DNA of 64,000 nucleotides from Diplonema papillatum (Eukaryota; Euglenozoa; Diplonemea; Diplonemida; Diplonemidae), in assembly GCA_030068145.1 (NCBI GenBank), contig JAPJBO010001069.1, positions 1 through 64,000 of the forward strand. Reading direction: 5' to 3'. A program made the translations under genes and the position numbers. Shown piece after piece: positions 53,700-63,915 of the stretch. The notes under the pieces were generated by a model that saw only the letters and a list, made by a program, of their open reading frames with translations, was not told where the DNA came from and did not search any database. Every line of letters starts with the position of its first letter. The stretch's first letter is position 1.

Positions 53700-54630
53700 G
53701 TGACTCTGACTGAATACCCATTGACCGTGGGCGCGCTTCGGCGTGACTGCTTTAGAAGAGGGACACTGCTTGGCACTCTCTACACACCCATTGACTGTGA
53801 GCGCGCTTCGGCGTGACTGCTTTGGAAGAGGGACACGGCTTAGCACTCTCTACATACCCATTGACTGTGAGCGCGCTTCGGCGTGACTGCTTGGGATACC
53901 CATTGACTGTGAGCGCGCTTCGGCGTGACTGCTTTGGGATTCCCATTGACCGTGAGCGCGCTTCGGCGTGACTGCTTTGGAAGAGGGACACTGCTTAGCA
54001 CTCTCTACATACCCATTGACTGTGAGCGCGCTTCGGCGTGACTGCTTTGGGATACCCATTGACCGTGAGCGCGCTTCGGCGTGACTGCTTTGGGATTCCC
54101 ATTGACTGTGAGCGCGCTTCGGCGTGACTGCTTTGGGATTCCCATTGACCGTGAGCGCGCTTCGGCGTGACTGCTTTGGAAGAGGGACACTGCTTAGCAC
54201 TCTCTACATACCCATTGACTGTGAGCGCGCTTCGGCGTGACTGCTTTGGGATACCCGAGCGCGCTTCGGCGTGACTGCTTTGGGAAACCCATTGACTGTG
54301 AGCGCGCTTCGGCGTGACTGCTTTGGAAGAGGGACACTGCTTAGCACTCTCTACATACCCATTGACCGTGAGCGCGCTTCGGCGTGACTGCTTTGGGATA
54401 CCCATTGACCGTGAGCGCGCTTCGGCGTGACTGCTTTGGGAAGAGGGACACTGCTTGGCACTCTCTACATACCCATTGACCGTGAGCGCGCTTCGGCGTG
54501 ACTGCTTTGGGAGAGGGACACTGCTCGGCACTCTCTACATACCCATTGACCGTGAGCGCGCTTCGGCGTGACTGCTTTGGAAGAGGTACGCTGCTTGACA
54601 CTCTCTAGACACTCTCTACAGCTCTTTGAC
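53700..54630. repeat. 43-bp/72-bp satellite array with higher-order structure
   Basis: The basic unit CCCATTGAC(C/T)GTGAGCGCG + CTTCGGCGTGACTGCTTTGGGA (about 43 bp) alternates with a longer unit. The longer unit contains an extra ~29 bp (GAGGGACACTGCTTAGCACTC) and ends CTCTACATA. About 17 units are present. Minus-strand frames through it (KAVTPKRAHSQW repeats) are satellite artefacts. Confidence 0.93.
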
Positions 54631-55785
54631 TGCGGTCCGCTTCGGCTGGAAGAGGGATACTGCTTGACACCATTTGCTGTGATCTGCCTCGGGTGACTAC
54701 CATCAAGCGAACCGCCGACCAGAGGTCCGCCGCAGCATTATTTGTTTTGTTTTCTTTCGCGCCCGTGTGCGGCTGTGAGGGGAAGAGGCCGTCTGGGTTA
54801 GAACGCAGATAATCTGTGGCGATGATCTGCATCGCCGGAAGAGACCGAGATGCGGCGATCGCCAGCCCGGTGGCTCAGGGTGGTGGAGGCCCTTCGCCGG
54901 CGTGCGCACCTGGTATGTGTCCGCATGTGCAGGGATGGAAGAGACTGATACTCTTTGGCTGTGATCCGCGTCGGCTTCGGCTGCTTTGGAGAAAGAGACA
55001 CTGCTTGGCACTCCCTGGGCAACCGTTTACTGTGATCTGCCTCGAGCGTCTTGGGTTAGAGTGCGAAGAGTCTGTGGTGATAATCTGCATTAGCTTCGAG
55101 TGACTATCCTCCAGCGAACCGCCGACAAGGGTCTGCTGCCGTTTCTTTGCTTTCTCTTGCGCGCTCCCGGCTGCCTCAAGTCTGGGTGAGGCCGTGCGCT
55201 TCCCCGGCTGTGGATGGAAGAGACTGAGGTGCGTCGGCGCCTGGTATGCGTCCGCATGTGTAGGATACCGCCGCACAGCACCGCTTTAGTGTGACGGCCC
55301 GCAGCGCTGGGGTTTTTTGGTGCGCGAGTGGCCGTGCCGGGCATGCGGTCTGGTGGTGCAGGCCCACCTTGGGAGGCCGGCGTTTCGGCGGTCACCGTGT
55401 TGCCTTCTGCTGGGATCCTCGCTGGCGGTAAGGGGCTGGCAGTAGGAAAACCACGGGGCAGGCGAAACCGGGGGTGGAAACAGGGGATAAGCTTCTATAT
55501 CCACATTTGGACCGTCGGTCAGAATTTGGAAAGGCCGCCGGAAAAAAAAAAAAAAAAAATGGCACTACCGTGACTGCATCGTCCCCCAGGCGCCGGCAGC
55601 GGTGGCCAATGTGCAATTGGAGGGGCAACCACTGCACCAGCAAAGGCTACAGAAGGAGTGCACGCAGGGGGAATCCCACTTCCCAGCACCAGTAGAAGTG
55701 GCCAGTTTGGATGCAAGTTGGACGGGCACGGGGGAAAGAACAACAGCTCTGCATGACACATCACGTGCGAAGAGATAACCGCCGG
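54631..55785. repeat. Degenerate duplicated blocks next to the satellite
   Basis: Blocks near 54680-54830 and 55030-55200 share GCGAACCGCCGAC, TGATCTGCCTCG and TAATCTG(C)AT motifs. 54900-54945 resembles 55215-55262 (CCTGGTATG-GTCCGCATGTG). A short stretch (54795-54832) recurs directly at 55052-55090 and inverted at 55786-55825. A poly(A) run is at 55542-55558. No gene. Confidence 0.6.
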
Positions 55786-55850
55786 CGATGCAGATTATCG
55801 CCACAGATTCTTTGCATTCTGACCCAAACTATCTACCAGACAAAATGCCA

Positions 55851-57203
55851 GGGATAAAACACATAGAAAGTCGAAAAATGAAGCGTCAAACAAGTCAATC
55901 GACCTTGCAAGGCTTTGTCACAAGTAAGAAGCCCAAACCTGCTCCAAAGCCAGCAGACGAGCCGAAGGCTGTTCGCGAGGATGCAGAGTGGGGGAAGCTG
56001 TACTCGCAAGACTATGCCAAGTGGACAAAGAAGGACGTGGCGAGCCTGGGAGGAGGTACAAAGACGCTGAAGGAGTACGTGAAAGTCCAAGCAAAGGCAA
56101 GGCATATGACACGTGGAGGTTGGCAAAATTGGCCAACCGCCCTCCTCATCTCCACCATGACAATCTTTGATTCATTGGTTGATGAGGACAACAAGAACCC
56201 GCCCCATCGGCGCCAGACATTGGAGCAGCTGCAGTCTTCCGCCTACTCAAGCGCATCCTTGCGCCTTTCCCCCGTCTTCTCCTCTACACTACAGGCAGCA
56301 GCTTTGGTTTGCACTGCATTGGGGGACTCACATCTTCCAGTGTTCACTACTCGGCCCATGCTTGCTCCAGAGGTACTCGGTCTCGATCCCGGCACAGCCG
56401 AGGACGCCGATGTCGTGAATGCTGCATATGAGGGTCTGGAAGGCTTCACAGCAATTGATGCACGATTCATTGAGGCCTACCACACAGAACACGCAGAGCC
56501 GTACCTCAATGCGTTACTCTCTGCCATTAAAAACCGCCTGCGCATTGCCCCTCTTCTTACTGCGATGAGCTCACTGTTTGATCCTAGTGGACCTGTTCTT
56601 CGGGAAGGTGGTGACCCCGACGTTGCAACAACGCATCTCTCCACCATCCTAACGTTTTATGGTGAAACCAAGGTGCTGGTGAACGCAAATGGGCAGCCCA
56701 CAGGGCCAATGCTTTTTTTTAGCCCCCAATTCTGCAGGAAGCTGAGGGTGAATTGCCGGGTGTGCTTGCGGCTCTGAAGAGGCTTTACGAAGCCAACCCG
56801 CATGGAAAGACGTACTCCGGGGCAGTCACCCTTTTTTAAACGACCGCACCACCCCCGCACTTCCACCATCATGAGCATATCGCTGCTCATGCCACTGGCG
56901 AACGCAAGCCCTGAACGGCTCTTCTCCATGCTGAAGCTGTTGAAGACCCGCCTGCGTGGCAGTCTGGGGGATGATTCACTGCAGGAGCTGTTGACGCTCT
57001 TATTAGTGGCCGAGTACAGCGACACTGATGGATTGCCCAAGAGCGAGGTAAAAGCCTTTCTTGAGGCATTCCTCTCCGAGAAAGAACGGCACAGGCAGTT
57101 CCGGTCAACTCCTTTCTACTTTTCTCAGAGACAAGATACTGCGGATTCGGGTCGGCAGCTCCTGCTGTTGCTTACCTGCGACTGGAGGGCAGGTGCAGGT
57201 TGA
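55851..57203 (+). pseudogene. hAT transposase remnant with frameshifts
   Basis: The first frame starts around MPGIKHIESRKMKRQTSQST and includes hAT-like helical segments (YLNALLSAIKNRLRIAPLL, SSLFDPSGPVL). It breaks at an 8-T run (56709-56716). The frame continues in a second phase (LQEAEGELPGVLAALKRLYE), breaks again at a T run near 56831, and resumes with a hATC dimerisation signature (PLANASPERLFSMLKLLKTR). The central RNase H-like catalytic part is absent. It belongs to a different hAT family from the 4387-8589 gene. Both breaks lie in T homopolymers, so sequencing error is possible for those, but not for the missing core. Confidence 0.75.
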
Positions 57204-57500
57204 GGCCGGAGAGGAGGCAGAGACACCGGCAGGCGAGCCAACTCAGTGCAAAAATTGCAGAAAAACAGTGAAAACGCAAAAAAGCCGTTATCGGTCCAAA
57301 TTTGGAAAATGGGCCGGAGACCAAGCTAATGCCCTGGTGGAAATTAAAAAAAAAAAAAGACACAAGAAGAGGCAGGGAGGATGTCGGTAGCACGGTTCTG
57401 GGAAGGCAGGGCGGCTGCGCTGCAGTCCGAGGCGATGCCCAGGCTGGAACAGCTCGAGGAGTGGGACCCGGTGGTGTTCGAAAGATTGTGGGGGTAGATC

Positions 57501-57667
57501 ATGGCGGCGGGCACGGCGAAGTGGGGAGAAGATCCGATGGCTCCGCGGTGGAACAGGATCCTCCGCGTGGTGACCTACGAGGCGTGGGCAGCCGGGTTGA
57601 GGGGGGAGCCGGTCGACATGTATGTGAAGACCGCCGCCCACCCGGGTTCCTGGCTCCCAGAGTGCAT
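57501..57667 (+). pseudogene. gag-like frame, 5' part
   Basis: From ATG 57501 the frame reads MAAGTAKWGEDP...VTYEAWAAGLRGEP...HPGSWLPECMDG. After about 57667 the plus-strand DNA becomes the antisense of RNase H. The minus-strand gag-like frame that begins at 60428 has no ATG, and its start would continue this segment if the intervening DNA were turned round. Confidence 0.6.
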
Positions 57668-59430
57668 GGACGGGGCCCAACAGCTGTTTCGTCCGCGTCT
57701 TCCCCTGAACTACGTTCCCGAGGACGGTCATGTTGTCCACCCAGACCGAGACCGTGAAGTCCTGCAACCCTCTGAACCACAGCTCGAAGGCCACCGAGAC
57801 CGCCGCGAACTCCAGTGCATGGATGGGCAGACCAGACCCATGCGGCACCGCCTGCGAGAAGTACTCCACGACAGATGGGCGATCGCCTTCCAAAACGATG
57901 AGGACCGCACCCAGACCATGCAGACAGGCATCGGTCAGTAGGACGTACCTGGTGGTGAAGCTCCGCCGGACGTCTCTCACCGGCAATGACCGACGGAACA
58001 TGCCCGCGTCTCCTCCCAGCACCCTGACCCACCAGCCCAGGGCAGCCCTGAGGTTCTCGCCCAGCTTGAAACCGGCAAAGGTTGAGGCGGCGTTGGCGCG
58101 CCCGAATATCGGCTGGAGGGGAACACGACCTACCCTGCCATACAGCGCCGTCGAAGCGAAACCAAGCTTACCCGCCAGCGCAGCCGCTTCGCCCGGGGCG
58201 AGGGAGTCGCGGGACAAGATGTCCTTCAGCATCCATATGAGCCCCTCCTTCCTCGCCTCGGAGAGAGAGACGTCCACCGCTTCTGCCGTTATTCCAAACA
58301 CCAAGCCCAGGTGGCGGAACGCGTTGCTCTGCGTCGTCTTGTCCGGGTTGAATGCCGTGAGCAGGATGTCCCGCAGGAGTTCCAAGACATCCGCGAGCAC
58401 CCCGTCATCCTCCAGCCTGCAGGGCGCCGCGAAGTCGTCGTAATACTGGCAGAGGGGAACCTTGAGACCGAGTCGGACAACTTTGGCTAGCACCTTGGTG
58501 AAGGCATTGTAGTGCACGACGGCAGCGGCCTCACCGAAGGACAGTCTCTCCATCCGGAAGAAACGCAGCGCCCCCTCCGGTCCTTCAGCAACAACGCACC
58601 TGCACACCTTCCCGTTCTGAGCACGCAGCTGACGGTAAGCGTCCTTGTGGTCGAGGCCTACCGAATAGAACGATGAACCTGCCGGAGAACTTGCCGCCGG
58701 CAACCTCGCCGCCTCCGCAAACACGTCCGCTGTGTCCAGCTTCACCCGCGTGGTCGTAAAGACCGCCTTGTTGATCAGGGCCATGCGGCCGTCGTCACAG
58801 GGGCGTAGCTTCACGGGGCTCCCTTCCTCGTCGAACTTCACCTGGCGAACTATGAAGCGCCGCAGAAAAACTGCGTTCGGGGGCGGCACCGGGAGCTCGA
58901 CCATCCAGCCAGCGGCCAGCTCTTTTTGAACGGAATCCCAGACAGCCCTCTTGTTGGCCGGGCTGTCCGATCTGATGGCCTTCGCCGAACGGGCGAGGAC
59001 GTCGTCTTGGCGCTGAAGGAGCTGCCCGGTCGTGAGCTCGGGGCCACCCGGGCCCGCCGGCGGGTACACAGACTCGTACCCCACGTATCCGACCATCGGA
59101 CACGCCGTCCGCAGGTTCTCCAGCAGATCCTCGGTGCCGGTCACGCCAAAGTCCGCGACCATCTCGGCGAGCAGCTCGACGTGGCACGGGTCCCCTTCCC
59201 GTATCGTTAGCTCAGCGGACCTCTTCCTCCAGCGGGCAAGGAAGTTCGAGCGCATCTGCTGGGCCTCCTTCGCCGGGGTCGTCGCGCAGTACCTTATCGC
59301 CGAGAGCAGCCTCGTCCAACTGCGACACCCCTTTGGGCCGCGGAATCGCCTCCGAAACACACTCCTCAGCAAACCTATACCTCTTGTGCACGTCGCCAAC
59401 CTCAGCGGAGGGAGAGACACCCGTTCCTGA
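57668..59430 (-). CDS. Reverse transcriptase/RNase H of YR retroelement
   Basis: Open for over 580 codons on the minus strand (the whole open frame is 57288-59705). RT motifs in order are: QVKFDEEGSPVKLRPCDDGR, the substrate-site region YSVGLDHKDAYRQLRAQNG, RMERLSFGEAAAVVHYNAF, and the active site CQYYDDFAAP (Y-x-D-D type). RNase H follows, with LLTDACLHGLGAVLI, the Glu-containing IHALEFAAVSVAFELWF and VWVDNMTVLGNVVQGKTRTK. The domain then loses similarity at about 57668, before the usual C-terminal VPG-x-LN-x-AD motif, which is found instead on the plus strand at 60440. The frame is intact up to that break. The sequence resembles DIRS-type RTs rather than Gypsy or Copia. Confidence 0.85.
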
Positions 59431-59565
59431 TGGTGATGCCGATAATGATGACGATGACTTCTGATGATGATGATAATGATGATGACTTTGATAGGTGGCG
59501 GGGCAGGCGGGGGGCGGACCGCCCGGGACGGGGCGCCCACCCGGGGAAGATGTTGGTCCGGGAAG

Positions 59566-60428
59566 TCACCTCGTGTCCCTCCTCTTCGCAGGCGGCGCAT
59601 CCTCGTGCTTCGCGCCCGGCCTGACATTGCCTCTCGCCCGCCCGCGGTGGGCCTGGGTCCGATCCTCTTCCTGACGCTCGTCGCCCCTGGGAGGGGGAGG
59701 TCCATCTCGCTTCAGACGGGCTGGCCCGGCCTCGGGCCTCCCGGCAGACTGCGCCATTACCTTCAATTGAAGGTTCATGACCGTCTGCTCATCAAGGCGA
59801 AGGAGGCGGTCGCAGGCCCCCTTCAGTACCTTGGTACCCGGCACCGCCCTCGTCACGCTGGCGAAAGCGCGTCGCACCGCCTCATCATACTGGCCCGCCA
59901 GACCAGCTCCGAACCTCGACGCAATGTCGCCGACCAGCGCCGGGTACCCGAAGATCACCGCCCACGGCTCCTCCCCGAACGCGCCTGTTATACCGGCCGT
60001 TATCAGCAGCCGCTGTAGGGCGCACACCAGGTGGACGGCCTCCGGGGGCCCTTCGTTTACCGACAACCAGCCGGGTACCGCCGGGGTGAAGGGGGCCTTT
60101 GTGACGTCGATGTAGGGAAGGGCGATCTCCTGCTGCCTCTCCAGGCGGTGCTGGAACGCGTTGAGCTCCGCGTGGGTCGGAACGAGGACCTCCGGCAAGA
60201 GGGTGAGGCCGTACTTCTCCAGCTGCCGCGCCACCTCCAGCACCCGGACCGGCTGGTCCTTCGGCCTGGCGCCCTTGCGTCCTCCCGTCGCACGCCCTCC
60301 TCCTTCTCCCTCTGTTCATGGCACCGAAACCACTTCTTCGCCGCCGTTCGAAACGCCGGTGGAAGCTTCGCGTCCAGATGCTGCACGCCGTCGGTGACCG
60401 CACACTCCAGCAGGGAGTTATACGCCAC
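59566..60428 (-). pseudogene. gag-like frame, 3' part, one frameshift
   Basis: The minus-strand frame starts without ATG at 60428 (YNSLLECAVTDGVQHLDAKL...AAKKWFRCHEQREKEEG) and shifts phase near 60300. It continues as VLEVARQLEKYGLTLLPEVL through GKVLKGACDR-like helical sequence (actual VPGTKVLKGACDRLLRLDEQ) to a basic, Pro-rich tail (KHEDAPPAKRRDTR). It precedes the RT on the same strand, the expected position for a gag-like structural protein. Confidence 0.6.
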
Positions 60429-60642
60429 CGCCCGAGCCTGGTTTCAGTTTGTCCCGGGGGGCTTGAACATTGCGGACCTCCCGAGCAGGTTGGAGCACGG
60501 CTGGTCTGAATTCAGCTTCTGCGGCCTAAGACCCCGGAGGCGTGTCCTCGGGCAGGGTGTGGTGGAAGAGGAGCTCCGCAAGCTGGTAGAAGAAGAACGT
60601 CGTTTCACCGGCTGCGCTTCCGCGCGTCTGGCCTCAGCGTAA
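60426..60642 (+). pseudogene. RNase H C-terminal part, inverted relative to RT
   Basis: The plus-strand frame ARAWFQFVPGGLNIADLPSR, then LEHGWSEFSF and an acidic/basic tail (VVEEELRKLVEEERR), ends in a stop. This is the C-terminal RNase H motif missing from the minus-strand RT frame. It lies directly beside the end of the minus-strand gag frame. Confidence 0.75.
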
Positions 60643-60728
60643 AGAAGGGGAGAGTCCGTTCCAGTCTGCGTTCTCCCCCCCACGGCCTTCGTCTCTGCTG
60701 GCAAAGAACCATTGGAATAGGAGCCATT

Positions 60729-60942
60729 GGGACAATCCCATGGTGCCGCGTGAATGGCGCGATCGGGCCCACGGCAGCGCAAGCCCGTGCCCACACGCCG
60801 GTCGTAGCTAACGGTGGTCGCGCATGCAGCCTGTCTGCTCGCGGTCGCGCCGGCCGGGCCCGCAACCGCAGCCGCCATGGCGGCCACATTCGCCCGTGCC
60901 CACACGCCGGCCAGCTCTTCCCATCGAGCTAGCAATCCAGCT
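60729..60942 (+). repeat. Split direct repeat, copy 1 (214 bp)
   Basis: Nearly identical to 62516-62729 in the same orientation. The following segment (60943-60990, CGCACACCGGAGCGGCGCC...) recurs at 62827-62875 but separated from the second copy by 97 bp. This arrangement matches the split direct repeats of PAT/Ngaro-type elements. Confidence 0.9.
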
Positions 60943-61093
60943 CGCACACCGGAGCGGCGCCTACAGCTCCGAAGGCAACCGCACCGAAGGATTAAATGGA
61001 GGTTTAATGTCAGCTAATTTCGTGCAAGCGTCGGCAGGAGCGAAATCTACCAAACAGTATTCTTCGATTTTCCCACCCACCCACCCTCAGAAA

Positions 61094-62416
61094 ATGGAAG
61101 GAAAGGGAGAGGTTCCGTGGGATATCGGGCAGCTCTCCTCCCGCAGGGGTGAGTTTACCGATGAGGAATGGGAAGGGTTGAACGAGTCGCAGAAGAGGCT
61201 CCCGGCGGACTTCCCACCGGCGTCGCTAGGGGGTCTTCCCTACAACTACCTCCCGGTCCCCCGTCCTCCCAAGGTCTCTGCGTATCACCGCCTCCAGAGC
61301 ATGTTCAGGGGGAAGAGAGGTCCAGAGGAGGCTTTCCGGGAAACGCGCGAGGTCGGAGGGGTGGCCCAGGAGCCGGCGAAGAGGAGGGCGACAACACAGC
61401 GTCTGGCGCTGCGGGACGTGCTCAGAACCCAGACCTCGGAGCATGCGCGGGACCACATGAGGTCGAAGTACACGACGGAGGGGACGAAAGCCGCCTACAA
61501 ATCCAATACGGCGGAGTATGTGTCGTGGTGCAATGAAGAGGGGGTCGCCCCGTATCCGGCCTCAGTTCGTCGCCTGGAAGCCTTCGGCGGTTGCCTGACC
61601 ATGATGGGCTCGTCTTCGTACAAGACGCCACACGCTCTGGTGAAGGCGATCGTGGCAGAGAATCTCGCCAAGGGTTTCGTCCTCAGCGACCCGGCGGGCG
61701 ACGTTCCGAGGATGCTGAGGGCGCTTGAGCGGGAGGCGCCGGACGCGGAGCAGAAGGAGCCTCTGGGCCTCGAGCAGTTTCGACAGATCTTCAGCGAGGT
61801 GCGGAGCGTGGACGGATACTCCGCGGCGTTGCAGCTGCTTGGGGAGCACTTTACGCTGCTCAGGGCCCGCAGTATGCAGGCGATCAGAACCGAAGACGTG
61901 GTTCTCGGTGAAGGGAAGGTCCGGGTGGTCTGGCGCATTTCAAAAGGGAAAGGGAACTGTACCAGAGCGCTCTGCTTTGATGAGATTAATCTGGTTTCCC
62001 CCCTCTTGCTGCCGAGTGCTCCGGATGGTGCCCCGGGCCGGGTCAGGTATTGCCCAGTTGAGGTTTTTTCCCTGCTGAAGAGGATAGGGGGTCCGAGCTG
62101 CTATGCCCTTTTACCACGTACTCTTCGTACTACGGCGCCCTCTGCGGGACCGGAGCCAGGCGAGGGGTGCTGCAGGACCTCAACCAGCAAGGTCCGGCCG
62201 GGCGAAACGGCAACGTGTATGGCACCCACAGTGCGAGAATAGGGGGCAGGTATGGATCCGGACCAGGTCGTCACCATGGGCGACTGGGCGGATGTGGGGA
62301 TGGTTCGAAGGTACGGCGAGAGAGTTCTCCGCGACCCGCACTGTGTCCAGCCGGTCAGGTTCTACTGCCCGGATACGCTGGCACACGTGTACACGTCAAG
62401 GGGCGCGGCGATCTAA
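61094..62416 (+). pseudogene. Tyrosine recombinase of the retroelement, frameshifted
   Basis: An ATG at 61094 (MEGKGEVPWDIGQLSSRRGE) opens a frame with an N-terminal SAM-like core-binding region (YTTEGTKAAYKSNTAEYVSW). The catalytic domain follows: the first Arg in EHFTLLRARSMQAIRTEDVV and a Lys in RVVWRISKGKG. The frame then shifts (around 62110-62150) to give the H-x-x-R box GTHSARIGG, and shifts back (about 62230-62250) to MGDWADVGMVRRYGERVL, with the presumed nucleophile Tyr, ending at TAA 62414. All catalytic residues are present across the frames, so decay looks recent, or small introns or errors are involved. Confidence 0.75.
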
Positions 62417-62515
62417 CCGTGTGCTGGCTGCCTGTCCCAGCTTTTCACGGCTGCACGTTCAGATGCCGAGGTCTGCAGGTCTGTGTTCCCTGGATTGCTA
62501 GAGCTGCCCGGCGAG

Positions 62516-62729
62516 GGGACAATCCCATGGTGCCGCGTGAATGGCGCGATCGGGCCCACGGCAGCGCAAGCCCGTGCCCACACGCCGGTCGTAGCTAACG
62601 GTGGTCGCGCATGCAGCCTGTCTGCTCGCGGTCGCGCCGGCCGGGCCCGCAACCGCAGCCGCCATGGCGGCCACATTCGCCCGTGCCCACACGCCGGCCA
62701 GCTCTTCCCATCGAGCTAGCAATCCAGCT
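62516..62729 (+). repeat. Split direct repeat, copy 2 (214 bp)
   Basis: Second copy of 60729-60942. It brackets the recombinase frame on its 3' side and is followed by 97 bp of unique sequence and then the CGCACACCGG segment (62827-62875). Confidence 0.9.
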
Positions 62730-62885
62730 AAGGAGCACAACCGAGGATCCCGTACTGTCAGCAGTCCGCCAAGGAACGGAACCGAGGTCTGTTTTGTAGA
62801 ACAGCGCATTAAATATGAGTTTAATTCGCACACCGGAGCGGCGCCTACGGCTCCGAAGGCAACCGCACCGAAGGAGAATTAAACT

Positions 62886-63219
62886 TTAGTTTCTGTTCGT
62901 CCTTAAAACTCGTGGTTGCACGATCATGACTATGGGCGTAGCCTGGGTCGCGTAGACAAGCAGCTCGGGTGAGCATGGCAGGGCGACTCATGAGATTGCC
63001 CCCGTCACCGACCACGTGCCGGAACACGGGACCGGCTATACTTGATCAACTCCTCGTCGGCATCCACCGTCAAAAACGCGCGTGACCGCCACGCGGCGGC
63101 CAGGACGTCGCCTTCACTCAGCGACGCTCGCTTCACTGCAAGCTCGCCGAGGTCGAGTCCTTCCGCGGGCATGCCGCCGGCCCTGCTCCGTAAGGCCCAG
63201 CGATGCCGCATGCCGACTA
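62886..63219. other. Spacer, no supported gene
   Basis: Short overlapping frames on both strands, with no family features. It separates the retroelement from the right member of the 0.5-kb inverted repeat. Confidence 0.45.
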
Positions 63220-63751
63220 CGCTCAGCGACTCGCCACCTTCTGCGTCTGGCTAAAGTAGCGACCTCCAAGTTGTAGGGCGCTGTTAACGGACTTGGGCGC
63301 GCCCTTGACTGTAGACACCACATGTATCATATCTTATCGTATTCTTGGATTCTAAACTGCCTGGTGGGCGTGAACCCTACTGTAAACTATTTGGACCGGA
63401 ACCTTTTTGGACTTTTGGGGGTTTTGAAAAGTACTTCGACTTTTTCCCGGTCCAACATTATTCCGAACACGGTTGTAGGCGCAACAGTAGGCCGTGGGAC
63501 CCTCTGAAATTTACAAAATAGCCCAGATTGCGGTTCGGAACAGGTGGATTTCTACTAGGGCACTAGTCATTTTGACTAGTGCACTAGACATTTTGACTAG
63601 TGCACTAGTCATTTTGACTGGTGTTTTTACTAGTGCACTAGTCATTTTTACTAGTGCACTAGTCATGCTTTTTCACTAGTAAAATGAATAATAAAATGAA
63701 TAAACGCTAAAATGACTAGTCAAAACACCTTTTTCACTTTTACTAGTGCAC
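63220..63751 (+). repeat. Right member of the 0.5-kb inverted repeat pair
   Basis: Reverse complement of 51451-51965 with few differences. It has the order CTCAGCGACTCGCC, unique middle with TTGGACCGG, and the CTAGTGCACTAGT palindromic units (63557-63675). It additionally has short AATGAATAATAAAATGAATAA sequence near 63690. Confidence 0.88.
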
Positions 63752-63760
63752 CGTGGGGGT

Positions 63761-63915
63761 AACCAGACTCACACCGCAGTCTTGTCTGCAGACACTCCGG
63801 TTCCACGCTGATGATGGTCCGCCTTATGTGTCCGTGGCTTAAAGGACCGAAACACGGCGCAGACGGGACCAGTGCGGTGTTGAGCACATATCCATATCAA
63901 GCACATTCTTGCAAA
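63761..63915 (+). repeat. Truncated third copy of the 325-bp dispersed repeat
   Basis: Only the 3' ~155 bp are present (from ACCAGACTCACACCG to TTCTTGCAAA), followed by a C tract. The 5' end is replaced by the CTAGT repeat. The remaining 85 bases of the window hold nothing I recognise. Confidence 0.9.

Larger units (their letters stand above)
57360..62885. mobile_element. DIRS/PAT-like tyrosine-recombinase retroelement, rearranged
   Basis: The components are a gag-like frame, reverse transcriptase/RNase H, a tyrosine recombinase and split direct repeats, and there is no integrase or LTR. The recombinase lies on the plus strand, while RT and most of gag are on minus. The gag and RNase H frames are each cut in two, with the missing parts on the opposite strand, as expected after inversion of roughly 57668-60427. 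The left boundary abuts an A-run at 57345-57358. The right boundary is near 62885, after the second copy of the internal repeat. Frameshifts in gag and recombinase suggest the copy is inactive. Confidence 0.8.

Noticed and set aside
53752-54601. Minus-strand frames with repeated KAVTPKRAHSQW
   Set aside because: Periodic translation of the 43/72-bp satellite; no start context or non-repeat domain.
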